Shown: one piece after another, positions 1-6,098 of the stretch
Layout: every line of letters begins with the position of its first letter
How positions within the stretch are numbered: position 1 is the first letter of the stretch
DNA from: an uncultured Eubacteriales bacterium
Lineage (GTDB): Bacteria; Bacillota; Clostridia; Oscillospirales; Oscillospiraceae
Assembly (NCBI GenBank): GCA_900548625.1
Contig: URLO01000038.1
Span: 1-23,558, forward strand
Direction of reading: 5' to 3'
Length of the DNA stretch: 23,558 bases
Translations under genes and position numbers: made by a program
The notes under the pieces: generated by a model
Told to the model about the DNA's origin: nothing
Database searches by the model: none
What the model saw: the letters and a program-made list of their open reading frames with translations, nothing else

Positions 1-77
1 TTTTTTTAATGATACGGCGACCACCGATATCTACACTAATCTTAACACTCTTTCCCTACACGACGCTCTTCCGATCT
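1..77 (+). other. Unremoved Illumina P5 adapter with i5 index (artefact)
   Basis: Bases 8-36 match the Illumina P5 flow-cell oligo except for one base (GATATC where the oligo has GAGATC). Bases 37-44 read TAATCTTA, which is the TruSeq D506 i5 index as I recall it. Bases 45-77 match the TruSeq read-1 adapter, ending in CTTCCGATCT. The leading run of seven T fits a read that ran through a short insert and past the adapter end: the trailing poly-A appears as poly-T on this strand. This is not biological DNA and should be trimmed. Confidence 0.98.
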
Positions 78-215
78 CGGAGCAACACCGCAGAGGAAGC
101 GGGATTCGTCCCAGGCCTGCCCGGCTGCTTCCGAGAAGGTGGCTTGACCGCACCGGCAACGATGCGGCTAGATAGATGACTGTCGATTACAGAACCCGGC
201 TTACAGACCCGATCG
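78..215 (+). ncRNA. rnpB: RNase P RNA, class A, 3' part only
   Basis: This is the 3' portion of the catalytic RNA of ribonuclease P, which matures tRNA 5' ends. The block starting CGGAGCAA directly after the adapter, the later GGCTTGACCGC and CTAGATAGATGACTGTC segments, and the near-universal ACAGAACCCGGCTTA (189-203) are the ordered conserved blocks of bacterial class A RNase P RNA. The 5' half, including P4's upstream strand, lies off the contig because the sequence is cut at the adapter junction. The 3' end is approximate, set between the last conserved block and the terminator hairpin. Confidence 0.9.
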
Positions 216-219
216 TGCC

Positions 220-254
220 AGATCCCCGCATACCATCACCGTATGCGGGGGTCT
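220..254 (+). terminator. Hairpin after rnpB
   Basis: Arms 220-233 and 241-254 pair over 14 positions with one G-T wobble, around a 7-nt loop. It directly follows the rnpB 3' end. There is no strong T-run behind it (GTGTATGT), so termination may be partial and rlmA may be read through from rnpB. Confidence 0.65.
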
Positions 255-311
255 GTGTATGTCAAAGATGTTTTTGCGCGCAGACAGCGCGCCTTGATGG
301 GAGGAAAACGC

Positions 312-1145
312 ATGGAGTGGATATGCCCCGTCTGCGGCAAGGCCCTGCGTCCGGACGCAGGCTCCTACCGCTGTGAAAACCGGCACTGCTTTGACCGCGC
401 AAGGAGCGGCTATGTCAATCTCCTGCCGCCGTCCCCTGCCGCCAAGCGTCACGGCGATGACCGGCGCATGGTGCAGGCGCGGACGCAGTTTCTCTCACGC
501 GGATACTATGCGCATCTGATGCAGGCCGTTGCCGCGCTCTGCGCTGAGCTGACGGGAAGCGCGCCCGTGATCGTGGACGCGGGCTGCGGCGAGGGCGCAT
601 ACACAAAGCATGTCTACGATGTGCTGACGGCACAGGGCAAGACGCCGCAGATCGCCGGGATAGACATTTCGACCGATGCGCTCCGCCATGCGGCAAAGCT
701 TCTGCCGGAGGCGGGCTTCTGCGCCGCCAGCACGGCGCATATGCCGCTGGCAGACGCCTGCGCGGATCTGATTTTGAACATTTTCTCCCCGTTTATGGCG
801 GCGGAGTTCCGCCGCGTGCTGCGGGAGGGCGGATATCTCGTGCGCGTGGTGCCGATGGCTCGGCATCTGTGGGAGCTGAAGGCGGCGGTCTATGACACGC
901 CGTATGAAAATCCGCCGACGGACCTGTCCGCCGAGGGCTTCACGCTTCTTCGGCGGCTGGAAGTGAAAAAAACGATCCTTCTTGCCTCGCAGGAGGATGT
1001 GCAGGCGCTGTTCCAGATGACGCCTTACTATTATAAGACCGGAGAAAAGGATCAGAAAAAGCTGGACGCGCTTTCTTCTCTTTCCGTTGCGACGGAATTT
1101 GAGATCGCAGTCTATCAGGCCTCTGCCGCGCAGGAACCCCAATAA
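312..1145 (+). CDS. rlmA: 23S rRNA (guanine-N1)-methyltransferase, RlmA family
   Basis: A 277-residue protein of the RlmA family, which uses S-adenosylmethionine to methylate N1 of a guanine in hairpin 35 of 23S rRNA (G745 in Gram-negatives, G748 in Gram-positives). The N-terminal zinc site is visible as Cys5, Cys8, Cys21 and His25, followed by the family phrase SGYVNLL. Motif I of the Rossmann methyltransferase fold is VDAGCGEGAY at residues 88-97. The ATG at 312 was chosen because GGGAGG lies just upstream and homologues start at the zinc finger; an in-frame ATG at 243 falls inside the rnpB terminator and is unlikely. Gram-positive members can affect tylosin or mycinamicin susceptibility, but nothing here shows whether this enzyme acts on G745 or G748. 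No clear own promoter is visible between 255 and 311. Confidence 0.93.
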   Translation: MEWICPVCGKALRPDAGSYRCENRHCFDRARSGYVNLLPPSPAAKRHGDDRRMVQARTQFLSRGYYAHLMQAVAALCAELTGSAPVIVDAGCGEGAYTKHVYDVLTAQGKTPQIAGIDISTDALRHAAKLLPEAGFCAASTAHMPLADACADLILNIFSPFMAAEFRRVLREGGYLVRVVPMARHLWELKAAVYDTPYENPPTDLSAEGFTLLRRLEVKKTILLASQEDVQALFQMTPYYYKTGEKDQKKLDALSSLSVATEFEIAVYQASAAQEPQ

Positions 1146-1157
1146 CGTGCCATACCC

Positions 1158-1192
1158 AAACAGCGCAGCCGGCAAAACCGGCTGCGCTGTTT
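1158..1192. terminator. Bidirectional intrinsic terminator between rlmA and the DUF1836 gene
   Basis: Perfect 15-bp stem (arms 1158-1172 and 1178-1192) with a 5-nt CAAAA loop, an A-run on the left and a T-run on the right. It lies between two convergent genes and can end transcription from both sides. Confidence 0.9.
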
Positions 1193-1198
1193 TCTGTG

Positions 1199-1726
1199 TC
1201 AATGCTCCGCTTGCACCGCTCTGGTCGCGGCCACTTTCCGGCGTTCTTGGTATTCTTCCAGGTACCGGTCCAGATAGACCTTGTTGACGGTGGCGGAGAT
1301 CGTGTTGCGCAGGAGGTCCTTGGCATCCGACTGCGTTTCGCCCAGTCCCTCCATCGCGGGTGCAACACCGAACGCCGCGCCGAGCATGTTTTCAAACTCG
1401 TCGCAGAAATAGTCGTATGCCGTTGGGAGCGGATAATTGTCCTCCTGAATGCCGAACATCAGCCGCAGCCCCTCCAACGGGACAACGGGCTTGACCACGG
1501 CGATGAAAAGCAGGCGCGCAAGGTGCTCCGCAGTGTACAGCTTCCGCACAGGCGCGGGAATGAGCCCCTGCTTGACGTAATTGCTCACCATGGAGCTTGT
1601 CAGCTCCGGCTCTCCCAGCGGCGCAAGATGGGCGTTGATGTAGCGCACCACCTGCTCCAGATACAGCCCGACGCCTGGGATCTGCGCGTAGCGCGGCAGG
1701 CAAAAGCCCGCAATATCCATTGTCAT
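1199..1726 (-). CDS. DUF1836 family protein, MerR-like putative regulator
   Basis: A 175-residue protein matching DUF1836, a Firmicutes family thought to carry a MerR-type winged helix. Recognisable features are LPRYAQIPGVGLYLEQVV near the start, LTSSMVSNYVKQGLIP as the helix-turn-helix with its wing around residues 43-58, then a helical C-terminal half. The target and effector are unknown for the family. The start at 1726 has a GGGAGGGAC ribosome-binding site 7 nt upstream; a second Met two codons later is possible. It is divergent from the degV-like gene, and the intergenic region carries opposing consensus promoters with repeated AACGGTT motifs, which suggests control of itself and/or its neighbour (inference). 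Confidence 0.88.
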   Translation of the reverse strand: MTMDIAGFCLPRYAQIPGVGLYLEQVVRYINAHLAPLGEPELTSSMVSNYVKQGLIPAPVRKLYTAEHLARLLFIAVVKPVVPLEGLRLMFGIQEDNYPLPTAYDYFCDEFENMLGAAFGVAPAMEGLGETQSDAKDLLRNTISATVNKVYLDRYLEEYQERRKVAATRAVQAEH

Positions 1727-1753
1727 GCTCGTCCCTCCCTCATTTCTGCTGCC

Positions 1754-1782
1754 ATTATACGCATTTTTTCCGTAGAGTGCAA
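1754..1782 (-). promoter_or_regulatory. Promoter of the DUF1836 gene
   Basis: Read on the minus strand: -35 TTGCAC (1777-1782), 17-bp spacer, -10 TATAAT (1754-1759). This is a near-perfect sigma-A promoter about 28 nt upstream of the start codon. An AACGGTT motif begins at 1781 and overlaps the -35 box. Confidence 0.85.
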
Positions 1783-1821
1783 CGGTTTTATAAAAATTCT
1801 TTTTCGGTTTTTGAAAAACGG

Positions 1822-1850
1822 TTGACGAAATGATAAAAAACTGATAGAAT
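1822..1850 (+). promoter_or_regulatory. Promoter of the degV-like gene
   Basis: -35 TTGACG (1822-1827), 17-bp spacer, -10 TAGAAT (1845-1850), diverging from the DUF1836 promoter. AACGGTT copies at 1817-1823 (touching the -35) and 1857-1863 (about +7) flank it. The dyad CGGTT-N6-AACCG spans 1859-1874. Confidence 0.85.
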
Positions 1851-1910
1851 TTTCAAAACGGTTTTCCAGAACCGGATAAAACGCTTCTTGTCATCAGGAG
1901 GACAGATGTT

Positions 1911-2744
1911 ATGGATCAGATTCGCATTGCCGCAGACTCCAGCTGCAATCTGCTTACGCTGAGCGGCGCGGATTTTGTCAGCGTTCCGCTCACGATCCGC
2001 ACCGAAACAGAGGAGTTCCGGGACGATGCTGCGCTTGACGTCGATGCCATGGTCAGCGCGCTCCGCAGCACCAAGGGACGCTCCTACAGCGCGTGCCCGA
2101 ACGTCGCAGACTGGGAAAGCGCCTTCGGCGAGCACGGCGACGTGATCGCATTCCCCATCACGAGCACCCTTTCCGGCAGCTATAACGCCGCCTGCGCGGC
2201 AAAAAGGAGCTGTGAGGAGCGCGACCCTTCGCGGCGCATCTGCGTCATGGACACGCTCTCTGCCGGGCCGGAAATTGCGCTTTTCATTGAGAAGACGCGC
2301 TCCGAGCTGCGCTCCGGCGCAAGTTTTGACGACGTGTGTAAGACGCTGGAGACGTACTCGCGCAGAACGCATCTGCTCTTTGCGCTGGAATCCATGCACA
2401 ACCTTGCCCAGAACGGGCGCATCAGCCGCCTCGCGGCGACCATGGCGGGCGTTCTCGGCATCCGCGCCGTCGGGCAGGCCAGCGCCGAGGGCACGCTCGA
2501 AATGCTTGGAAAATGCCGCGGCAGCCGAAAAACGCAGCAGTTTTTGCTGAATGAAATGGAGCGCCTCGGCTACCGGGGCGGCAGCGTCCGCATCGGCCAT
2601 TGCCAGAACGAGGCGCTTGCGCAGGCGCTTTGCAGTGCGCTGCGTCAGCGCTTCCCGGAGGCGGACATCCAAAGCAGCCCGCTCCGCGGCCTTTGCAGCT
2701 ATTACGCCGAACGCGGCGGCATCATGCTGGGGTTCGAGTCATGA
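1911..2744 (+). CDS. DegV family fatty-acid-binding protein
   Basis: A 277-residue DegV/FakB-type protein. The family binds a single fatty acid, and FakB members present it to the kinase FakA for incorporation into phospholipid. Visible signatures are ADSSCNL near residues 8-14, the carboxylate-binding ITSTLSGSYNA at residues 83-93, and a C-terminal IGHCQNEA typical of the second lobe. No fakA (Dak domain) gene is in the window, so a FakB role is inferred from family only. The ATG at 1911 sits behind AGGAGG at 1897-1902. The stop codon overlaps the next start in ATGA, implying translational coupling with the membrane protein gene that follows. Confidence 0.9.
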   Translation: MDQIRIAADSSCNLLTLSGADFVSVPLTIRTETEEFRDDAALDVDAMVSALRSTKGRSYSACPNVADWESAFGEHGDVIAFPITSTLSGSYNAACAAKRSCEERDPSRRICVMDTLSAGPEIALFIEKTRSELRSGASFDDVCKTLETYSRRTHLLFALESMHNLAQNGRISRLAATMAGVLGIRAVGQASAEGTLEMLGKCRGSRKTQQFLLNEMERLGYRGGSVRIGHCQNEALAQALCSALRQRFPEADIQSSPLRGLCSYYAERGGIMLGFES

Positions 2745-3349
2745 GAGCGGCCCAGACAGGCGGGCGCGTGCAGGCAGACAGAGTCCTGCATCTTGCCGTG
2801 CGCGTTTTGACCCTGCCGCCCATCGTCATCGGCATCACGCTGCTTCTGATGTACGCTCCGGCAGGTCTTCTGAGCCTGCACGAGCTGCTGCTGAGCGAGC
2901 TGTTTTTGCTGCTCATCCCCATGGCGGCGTATCCCATACGTGAGATCTTCCGCATCGGAGCAGACCGCCGGAAGGGTCAGCGCGCCACGGCGCTTGTATG
3001 CAGCGCTGTCGGATACGTCTGCGGCTTTGTCTGGTCGCTGGCAGCGCCGTGCTCGTGGCTCGTCCATATCCTGTTTCTGTCCTATATTCTTTCCATCGCA
3101 GCGCTGCTGCTTCTCAACGCTGTTTTCGGCCTCCGCGCAAGCGGTCACGCATGCAGCACGACCGCGCCCGCGTTTTTGCTGACATGGAAGCTCCATCCGC
3201 TGCTGATCCTGCCGTCCGCGCTGCTGATTGCGGCAGTCTACCGCTCGTCGCTGAAGCTCAAGCGCCACACGCTGCCGCAGCTTCTGATCGGCTCGGCGGT
3301 CAGCCTCCTCGCCTGCGGCATCTCCATCTGGATCTACGGCCTCGGCTGA
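2741..3349 (+). CDS. PAP2-like integral membrane protein
   Basis: A 202-residue, very hydrophobic protein with about five or six predicted membrane segments. Two stretches recall the type 2 phosphatidic acid phosphatase (PAP2) signature: RASGHACSTTAP resembles the PSGH motif, and YRSSLKLKRHTLPQLLIG resembles the SRxxxxxHxxxD motif with Gln in place of the Asp. The first PAP2 motif (KxxxxxxRP) is not evident; RRKGQR may correspond to it. It could therefore be a divergent lipid phosphatase or an inactive relative. The start at 2741 overlaps the degV stop (ATGA); an in-frame upstream ATG lies inside degV. Pairing with a fatty-acid-binding protein suggests a lipid role (inference). Confidence 0.65.
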   Translation: MRAAQTGGRVQADRVLHLAVRVLTLPPIVIGITLLLMYAPAGLLSLHELLLSELFLLLIPMAAYPIREIFRIGADRRKGQRATALVCSAVGYVCGFVWSLAAPCSWLVHILFLSYILSIAALLLLNAVFGLRASGHACSTTAPAFLLTWKLHPLLILPSALLIAAVYRSSLKLKRHTLPQLLIGSAVSLLACGISIWIYGLG

Positions 3350-3438
3350 AAAGAGAAAATCCCTCGTGCAATACCGGAACAAAAAGAAATACTGTGTGCA
3401 GTCACGAGACTGCCAAAGACCGCTGCCCCTGCGCACCC
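3350..3438. other. Intergenic gap before the IS
   Basis: Only a weak 6-bp hairpin (3398-3403 with 3408-3413) is visible. There is no T-run, no clear terminator for the PAP2-like gene and no promoter. Confidence 0.5.
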
Positions 3439-3445
3439 TGATATG

Positions 3446-3495
3446 CTCCCCCTATGAGAGACAGTGAAAAACAACACAGTCGAACATAGGGGGAG
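3446..3495 (+). promoter_or_regulatory. Hairpin that would sequester the orfA ribosome-binding site
   Basis: CTCCCCCTATG (3446-3456) is a perfect 11-bp inverted repeat of CATAGGGGGAG (3485-3495). The right arm contains the AGGGGGAG Shine-Dalgarno of orfA (ATG at 3503). RNA starting upstream of 3446 would fold and hide the site. Confidence 0.6.
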
Positions 3496-3502
3496 TAGTT
3501 AT

Positions 3503-4192
3503 ATGCGAAAGCAGATAGACGGGAGCACGAAATATGAGACAGTGCGCCAGATCGAAGCCGGAAAGATCAGCATTCGGCACGCCGCCGAGCAGCTGGGAGT
3601 TCATCCGTCCAGCGTGCAAGCGTGGGTGCGGCTGTATGAAACGGAAGGAATATCCGGATTCGCAAAGCAAAAGAATCAGGTGTACAGTGAAGCGCTAAAG
3701 GTGAAAGCCGTAGAGGACTATCTTTCCGGGAAAGGGAGTCTGGCAGCAATTTGCAAGAAATACAAGATTCGAGCACGAATACAACTCCAAGACTGGATCA
3801 AGGTGTATAATGCTCATGGAGACTTCAACTCCAGAAAGAGATCGGGAGGCGGAAGCTACATGAGAAAAGCACGGAGCACGAGGCAGGAAGAACGCGTGCA
3901 AATCGTCAAGGCGTGTCTGAAAAGCGGGAAGAACTACGGCGAGATGGCACTCAAGTACAATGTGAGCTATCAGCAGGTGCGAAGCTGGACACAGAAATTT
4001 GAAGAGCTTGGCGAGGCCGGACTGGAGGATCGCCGCGGGAAGCGCAAGAAGGATCAGGAGCCGAGAACGGAACTGGAGGCTGCACAGATCGAGATCGAGC
4101 GCTTAAAACATCAACTGTATCTTGCAGAAATGGAGAACCGACTGCTAAAAAAATTGGACGAAATAGTAAGGAGGGATGCCACGGACAAGTAA
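3503..4192 (+). CDS. IS3-family transposase OrfA (helix-turn-helix subunit)
   Basis: A 229-residue OrfA with two consecutive helix-turn-helix units: KYETVRQIEAGKISIRHAAE with SVQAWVRLYE, then RVQIVKACLKSGKNYGEMAL with QQVRSWTQKFEELG. A C-terminal leucine-zipper helix (about residues 190-216: ELEAAQIEIERLKHQLYLAE) follows, as in IS150-type elements. It binds the terminal inverted repeats and forms the N-terminal part of the OrfAB transposase. The ATG at 3503 was chosen for the AGGGGGAG site 8 nt upstream; a GTG at 3464 lies inside the proposed terminal repeat and has no ribosome-binding site. The run of seven A at 4147-4153 near its end is the frameshift site. Confidence 0.9.
   Translation: MRKQIDGSTKYETVRQIEAGKISIRHAAEQLGVHPSSVQAWVRLYETEGISGFAKQKNQVYSEALKVKAVEDYLSGKGSLAAICKKYKIRARIQLQDWIKVYNAHGDFNSRKRSGGGSYMRKARSTRQEERVQIVKACLKSGKNYGEMALKYNVSYQQVRSWTQKFEELGEAGLEDRRGKRKKDQEPRTELEAAQIEIERLKHQLYLAEMENRLLKKLDEIVRRDATDK
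4147..4153 (+). promoter_or_regulatory. Programmed -1 ribosomal frameshift site (A7)
   Basis: In the orfA frame the codons are CTA AAA AAA TTG, giving the slippery heptamer A AAA AAA. Slipping back one base joins orfA to the open orfB frame. No ATG, GTG or TTG with a ribosome-binding site opens orfB early in that frame. Confidence 0.8.
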
Positions 4193-5079
4193 GACAGGGC
4201 CACATCTACCGGGCAATACAGGAAGACCAGGTTGCGTACGGGGAGCCCATTGACGAAGCCTGCCGTCTGCTGCGTATTTCTCGCTCGGCATACTATAAGT
4301 GGGCATCCGGCAAACTGAGTTCCAGGGCTGTAGAGAACGCGGTACTTGCGGAAAAGATCGAGCAGATTCACACGGAGAGCCCTGACAAGGGCTACCGGCG
4401 CATCAACGACGAACTGCGGCATGACCACGATATATATGTCAATGACAAACGCATTCTGCGTATCTGCCGCGCCAAAGGCATTAAGTCCACCATCAAGTAC
4501 AGCAGCCACAGTTGCACGCGGCAAGCAAAGAGCCCACAGTACATAGCCGAGAATCTGCTCAACCGACAGTTCTATGCGGATAAACCGAATGAAAAATGGC
4601 TTACCGACGTAACGGAATTCAAATGGTATGAGGGCATTGAGGTACACAAGGTATATCTTAGCGCCATTCTGGACCTCTATGACCGCCGAATCGTCAGTTA
4701 CGTGATTCGTGACCGCAACGACAATCCGTTGGTGTTTCAAACCTTTGAGAACGCAATGAAGGACAACCCGGATGCTCATCCTTTATTCCATAGTGACCGG
4801 GGATTCCAGTATACGAACCGAACCTTTCACCACAAGATTGAGAAAGCGGGTATGACGCAGAGTATGTCCCGTGTTGCACATTGCATTGACAATGGCCCCA
4901 TGGAGGGCTTCTGGGGTATCCTCAAGCGGGAACGCTACTACGGTAAGCGGTTCTACAGCAAGAAAGCTTTGGTCGATATGATTGAGAATTTCATCCGCTA
5001 TTACAACACTCGCCGAGTACAGCGCAAGCTCGGTGTCCTGACGCCCATGGAAAAGCACCTACTTTATCTCGCTGCATAA
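4153..5079 (+). CDS. IS3-family transposase OrfB (rve/DDE integrase core), expressed by frameshift
   Basis: About 308 residues in the -1 frame relative to orfA, annotated from the frameshift site because no plausible independent start is seen. An HTH_21-like region (ACRLLRISRSAYYKW, then KGYRRINDELR) is followed by the retroviral-integrase-like core. The catalytic acidic residues are the Asp of WLTDVTEF (codon 4606), the Asp of FHSDRGFQY (codon 4795) and the Glu of GPMEGFWG (codon 4903). The Asp-Glu spacing of 35 residues is exactly the D,D(35)E of the IS3 family. The C-terminus LGVLTPMEKHLLYLAA is shared with copy 2. The frame is unbroken, so the transposase is probably functional. Confidence 0.9.
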   Translation: MGRNSKEGCHGQVRQGHIYRAIQEDQVAYGEPIDEACRLLRISRSAYYKWASGKLSSRAVENAVLAEKIEQIHTESPDKGYRRINDELRHDHDIYVNDKRILRICRAKGIKSTIKYSSHSCTRQAKSPQYIAENLLNRQFYADKPNEKWLTDVTEFKWYEGIEVHKVYLSAILDLYDRRIVSYVIRDRNDNPLVFQTFENAMKDNPDAHPLFHSDRGFQYTNRTFHHKIEKAGMTQSMSRVAHCIDNGPMEGFWGILKRERYYGKRFYSKKALVDMIENFIRYYNTRRVQRKLGVLTPMEKHLLYLAA

Positions 5080-5110
5080 AAAAGCGACTGACAGCCTAAG
5101 CTGCCAGTCG
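5078..5110 (-). terminator. Hairpin at the IS right end, intrinsic terminator on the minus strand
   Basis: Arms 5085-5095 and 5100-5110 pair 11 bp with one mismatch. On the minus strand the hairpin is followed by C and six T (complement of 5078-5083), so it would stop transcription entering the element from its right side. On the plus strand it follows orfB but lacks an adjacent T-run. Confidence 0.75.
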
Positions 5111-5203
5111 GGAAAATTATATAGTTTTTCTCTGTCCTCTTGACGGGATGCGGTTCACTTCCCCATCCGGGAGAACGCCTGCGGCAAATTTGTCCGGCGG
5201 AAA

Positions 5204-5221
5204 ATGTTTCACGTGAAACAT
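5204..5221. promoter_or_regulatory. parS: parS centromere site (ParB-binding)
   Basis: TGTTTCACGTGAAACA at 5205-5220 is identical to the canonical chromosomal parS 16-mer bound by ParB/Spo0J. The palindrome extends by one base each side to 18 bp. It lies about 90 nt upstream of parA, 47 nt beyond the IS end and just ahead of the parAB promoter. Confidence 0.97.
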
Positions 5222-5243
5222 CATATTTTGCGCGGCACATCGG

Positions 5244-5272
5244 TTGCAATTCCGGCCGATGCGCATTATAAT
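5244..5272 (+). promoter_or_regulatory. Promoter of the parAB operon
   Basis: -35 TTGCAA (5244-5249), 17-bp spacer, -10 TATAAT (5267-5272), starting transcription roughly 30 nt before parA. The nearby parS (16 bp inside 5204-5221) ends 23 nt before the -35, so ParB spreading from it could repress this promoter (inference). Confidence 0.9.
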
Positions 5273-5308
5273 AGAAATCTACTGAAAAAATGAGAGAGAA
5301 GGTGCGGC

Positions 5309-6067
5309 ATGGGAAACATTCTGGCGCTTGTCAACCAGAAGGGCGGCGTCGGCAAGACGACCACGGCGGTCAATCTGACGGCGGCGCTCCATCAGGCGGG
5401 GCTTCGGGTGCTGCTGTGCGATTTTGACCCGCAGGCAAACGCGACCTCCGGGCTCGGCGTGGAAAAGGGCGCGAGCGCCGTGACAAGCTATGACGTCGTC
5501 ATCAACGGCGCCGAGGCAAAGGACGCCGTGATCCACACGAAGTTCGGCGACCTCATCCCCTCCTCTGCCGCCCTGTCCGGCGCGGGCGTGGAGCTGGTCG
5601 GCGTAGACAGCCGGGAATATGCCCTCAAAAACGCGCTGGCGCCGCTGAAGGACAGCTATGACACGATCCTGATCGACTGTCCGCCGTCGCTGGAGCTGCT
5701 GACGCTCAATGCGCTCTGCGCCGCCGACAGCGTGCTCATCCCTGTCCAGTGCGAGTATTACGCGCTCGAGGGCCTGTCCGACCTCATGACCACCATGCGC
5801 GCCGTCAAGCGCAGGCTCAATCCGCGCATCGATATTTTCGGCGTCGTGCTCACGATGTATGACGGCAGAACGAACTTCTCGGCGCAGGTCGCGGAGGAGG
5901 TGCGCCGCCACTTCCCCGGCAAGGTCTTTGCGACGGCCATCCCGCGCAACGTCCGGCTCTGCGAGGCGCCGAGCCACGGGCTGCCGGTCTTTGCCTACGA
6001 CCGCTACAGCCGCGGCGCGCAGGCATATCTGGCGCTTGCCGAGGAAATTCTGAAAAAGCTCCGCTGA
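5309..6067 (+). CDS. parA: Chromosome-partitioning ATPase ParA (Soj)
   Basis: A 252-residue deviant-Walker ATPase that works with ParB on parS to segregate the chromosome and, in spore formers, also influences DnaA. Visible motifs are the deviant Walker A KGGVGKTT at residues 11-18 with the signature first Lys, A' DFDPQANAT, and Walker B LIDCPPS. Length is normal for the short chromosomal class without an N-terminal DNA-binding domain. GAGAGAAGG lies upstream of the ATG. parB follows after 31 nt. Linkage to parS, parB and two aminoacyl-tRNA synthetase genes suggests a region near oriC. Confidence 0.96.
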   Translation: MGNILALVNQKGGVGKTTTAVNLTAALHQAGLRVLLCDFDPQANATSGLGVEKGASAVTSYDVVINGAEAKDAVIHTKFGDLIPSSAALSGAGVELVGVDSREYALKNALAPLKDSYDTILIDCPPSLELLTLNALCAADSVLIPVQCEYYALEGLSDLMTTMRAVKRRLNPRIDIFGVVLTMYDGRTNFSAQVAEEVRRHFPGKVFATAIPRNVRLCEAPSHGLPVFAYDRYSRGAQAYLALAEEILKKLR

Positions 6068-6098
6068 ACGCGCGGCAAAGCCTGAAAGGAGAACCGAA

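Larger units (their letters stand above)
3439..5157 (+). mobile_element. IS3-family insertion sequence (IS150-like organisation), copy 1
   Basis: About 1.7 kb, with two overlapping reading frames for a transposase made by -1 frameshifting. The proposed ends are TGATATGC at 3439 and the complement of TGAACCGC ending at 5157. Ungapped comparison of the outer 34 nt gives about 21 matches, strongest in the inner GACAG-GAAAAAC block. The right end is well supported because the same boundary (…GCGGTTCA) recurs in the second copy at the window's right end, where flanking sequence diverges at once. The left end is less certain; an alternative TG lies at 3430. The flanks (CCC on the left, CTT on the right) do not form a matching 3-bp target duplication. 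Both reading frames look intact, so the element may be active. Confidence 0.85.

Noticed and set aside
243..311. Upstream ATG for rlmA
   Set aside because: It falls in the rnpB terminator stem and would add 23 residues ahead of the conserved zinc finger.
2731..2745. GGTTCGAGTC, like a tRNA T-loop
   Set aside because: It is the end of the degV-like coding region; no acceptor or anticodon stems surround it.
3464..3502. GTG at 3464 as the orfA start
   Set aside because: It lies within the proposed terminal inverted repeat and has no ribosome-binding site, whereas ATG 3503 has AGGGGGAG at good spacing.
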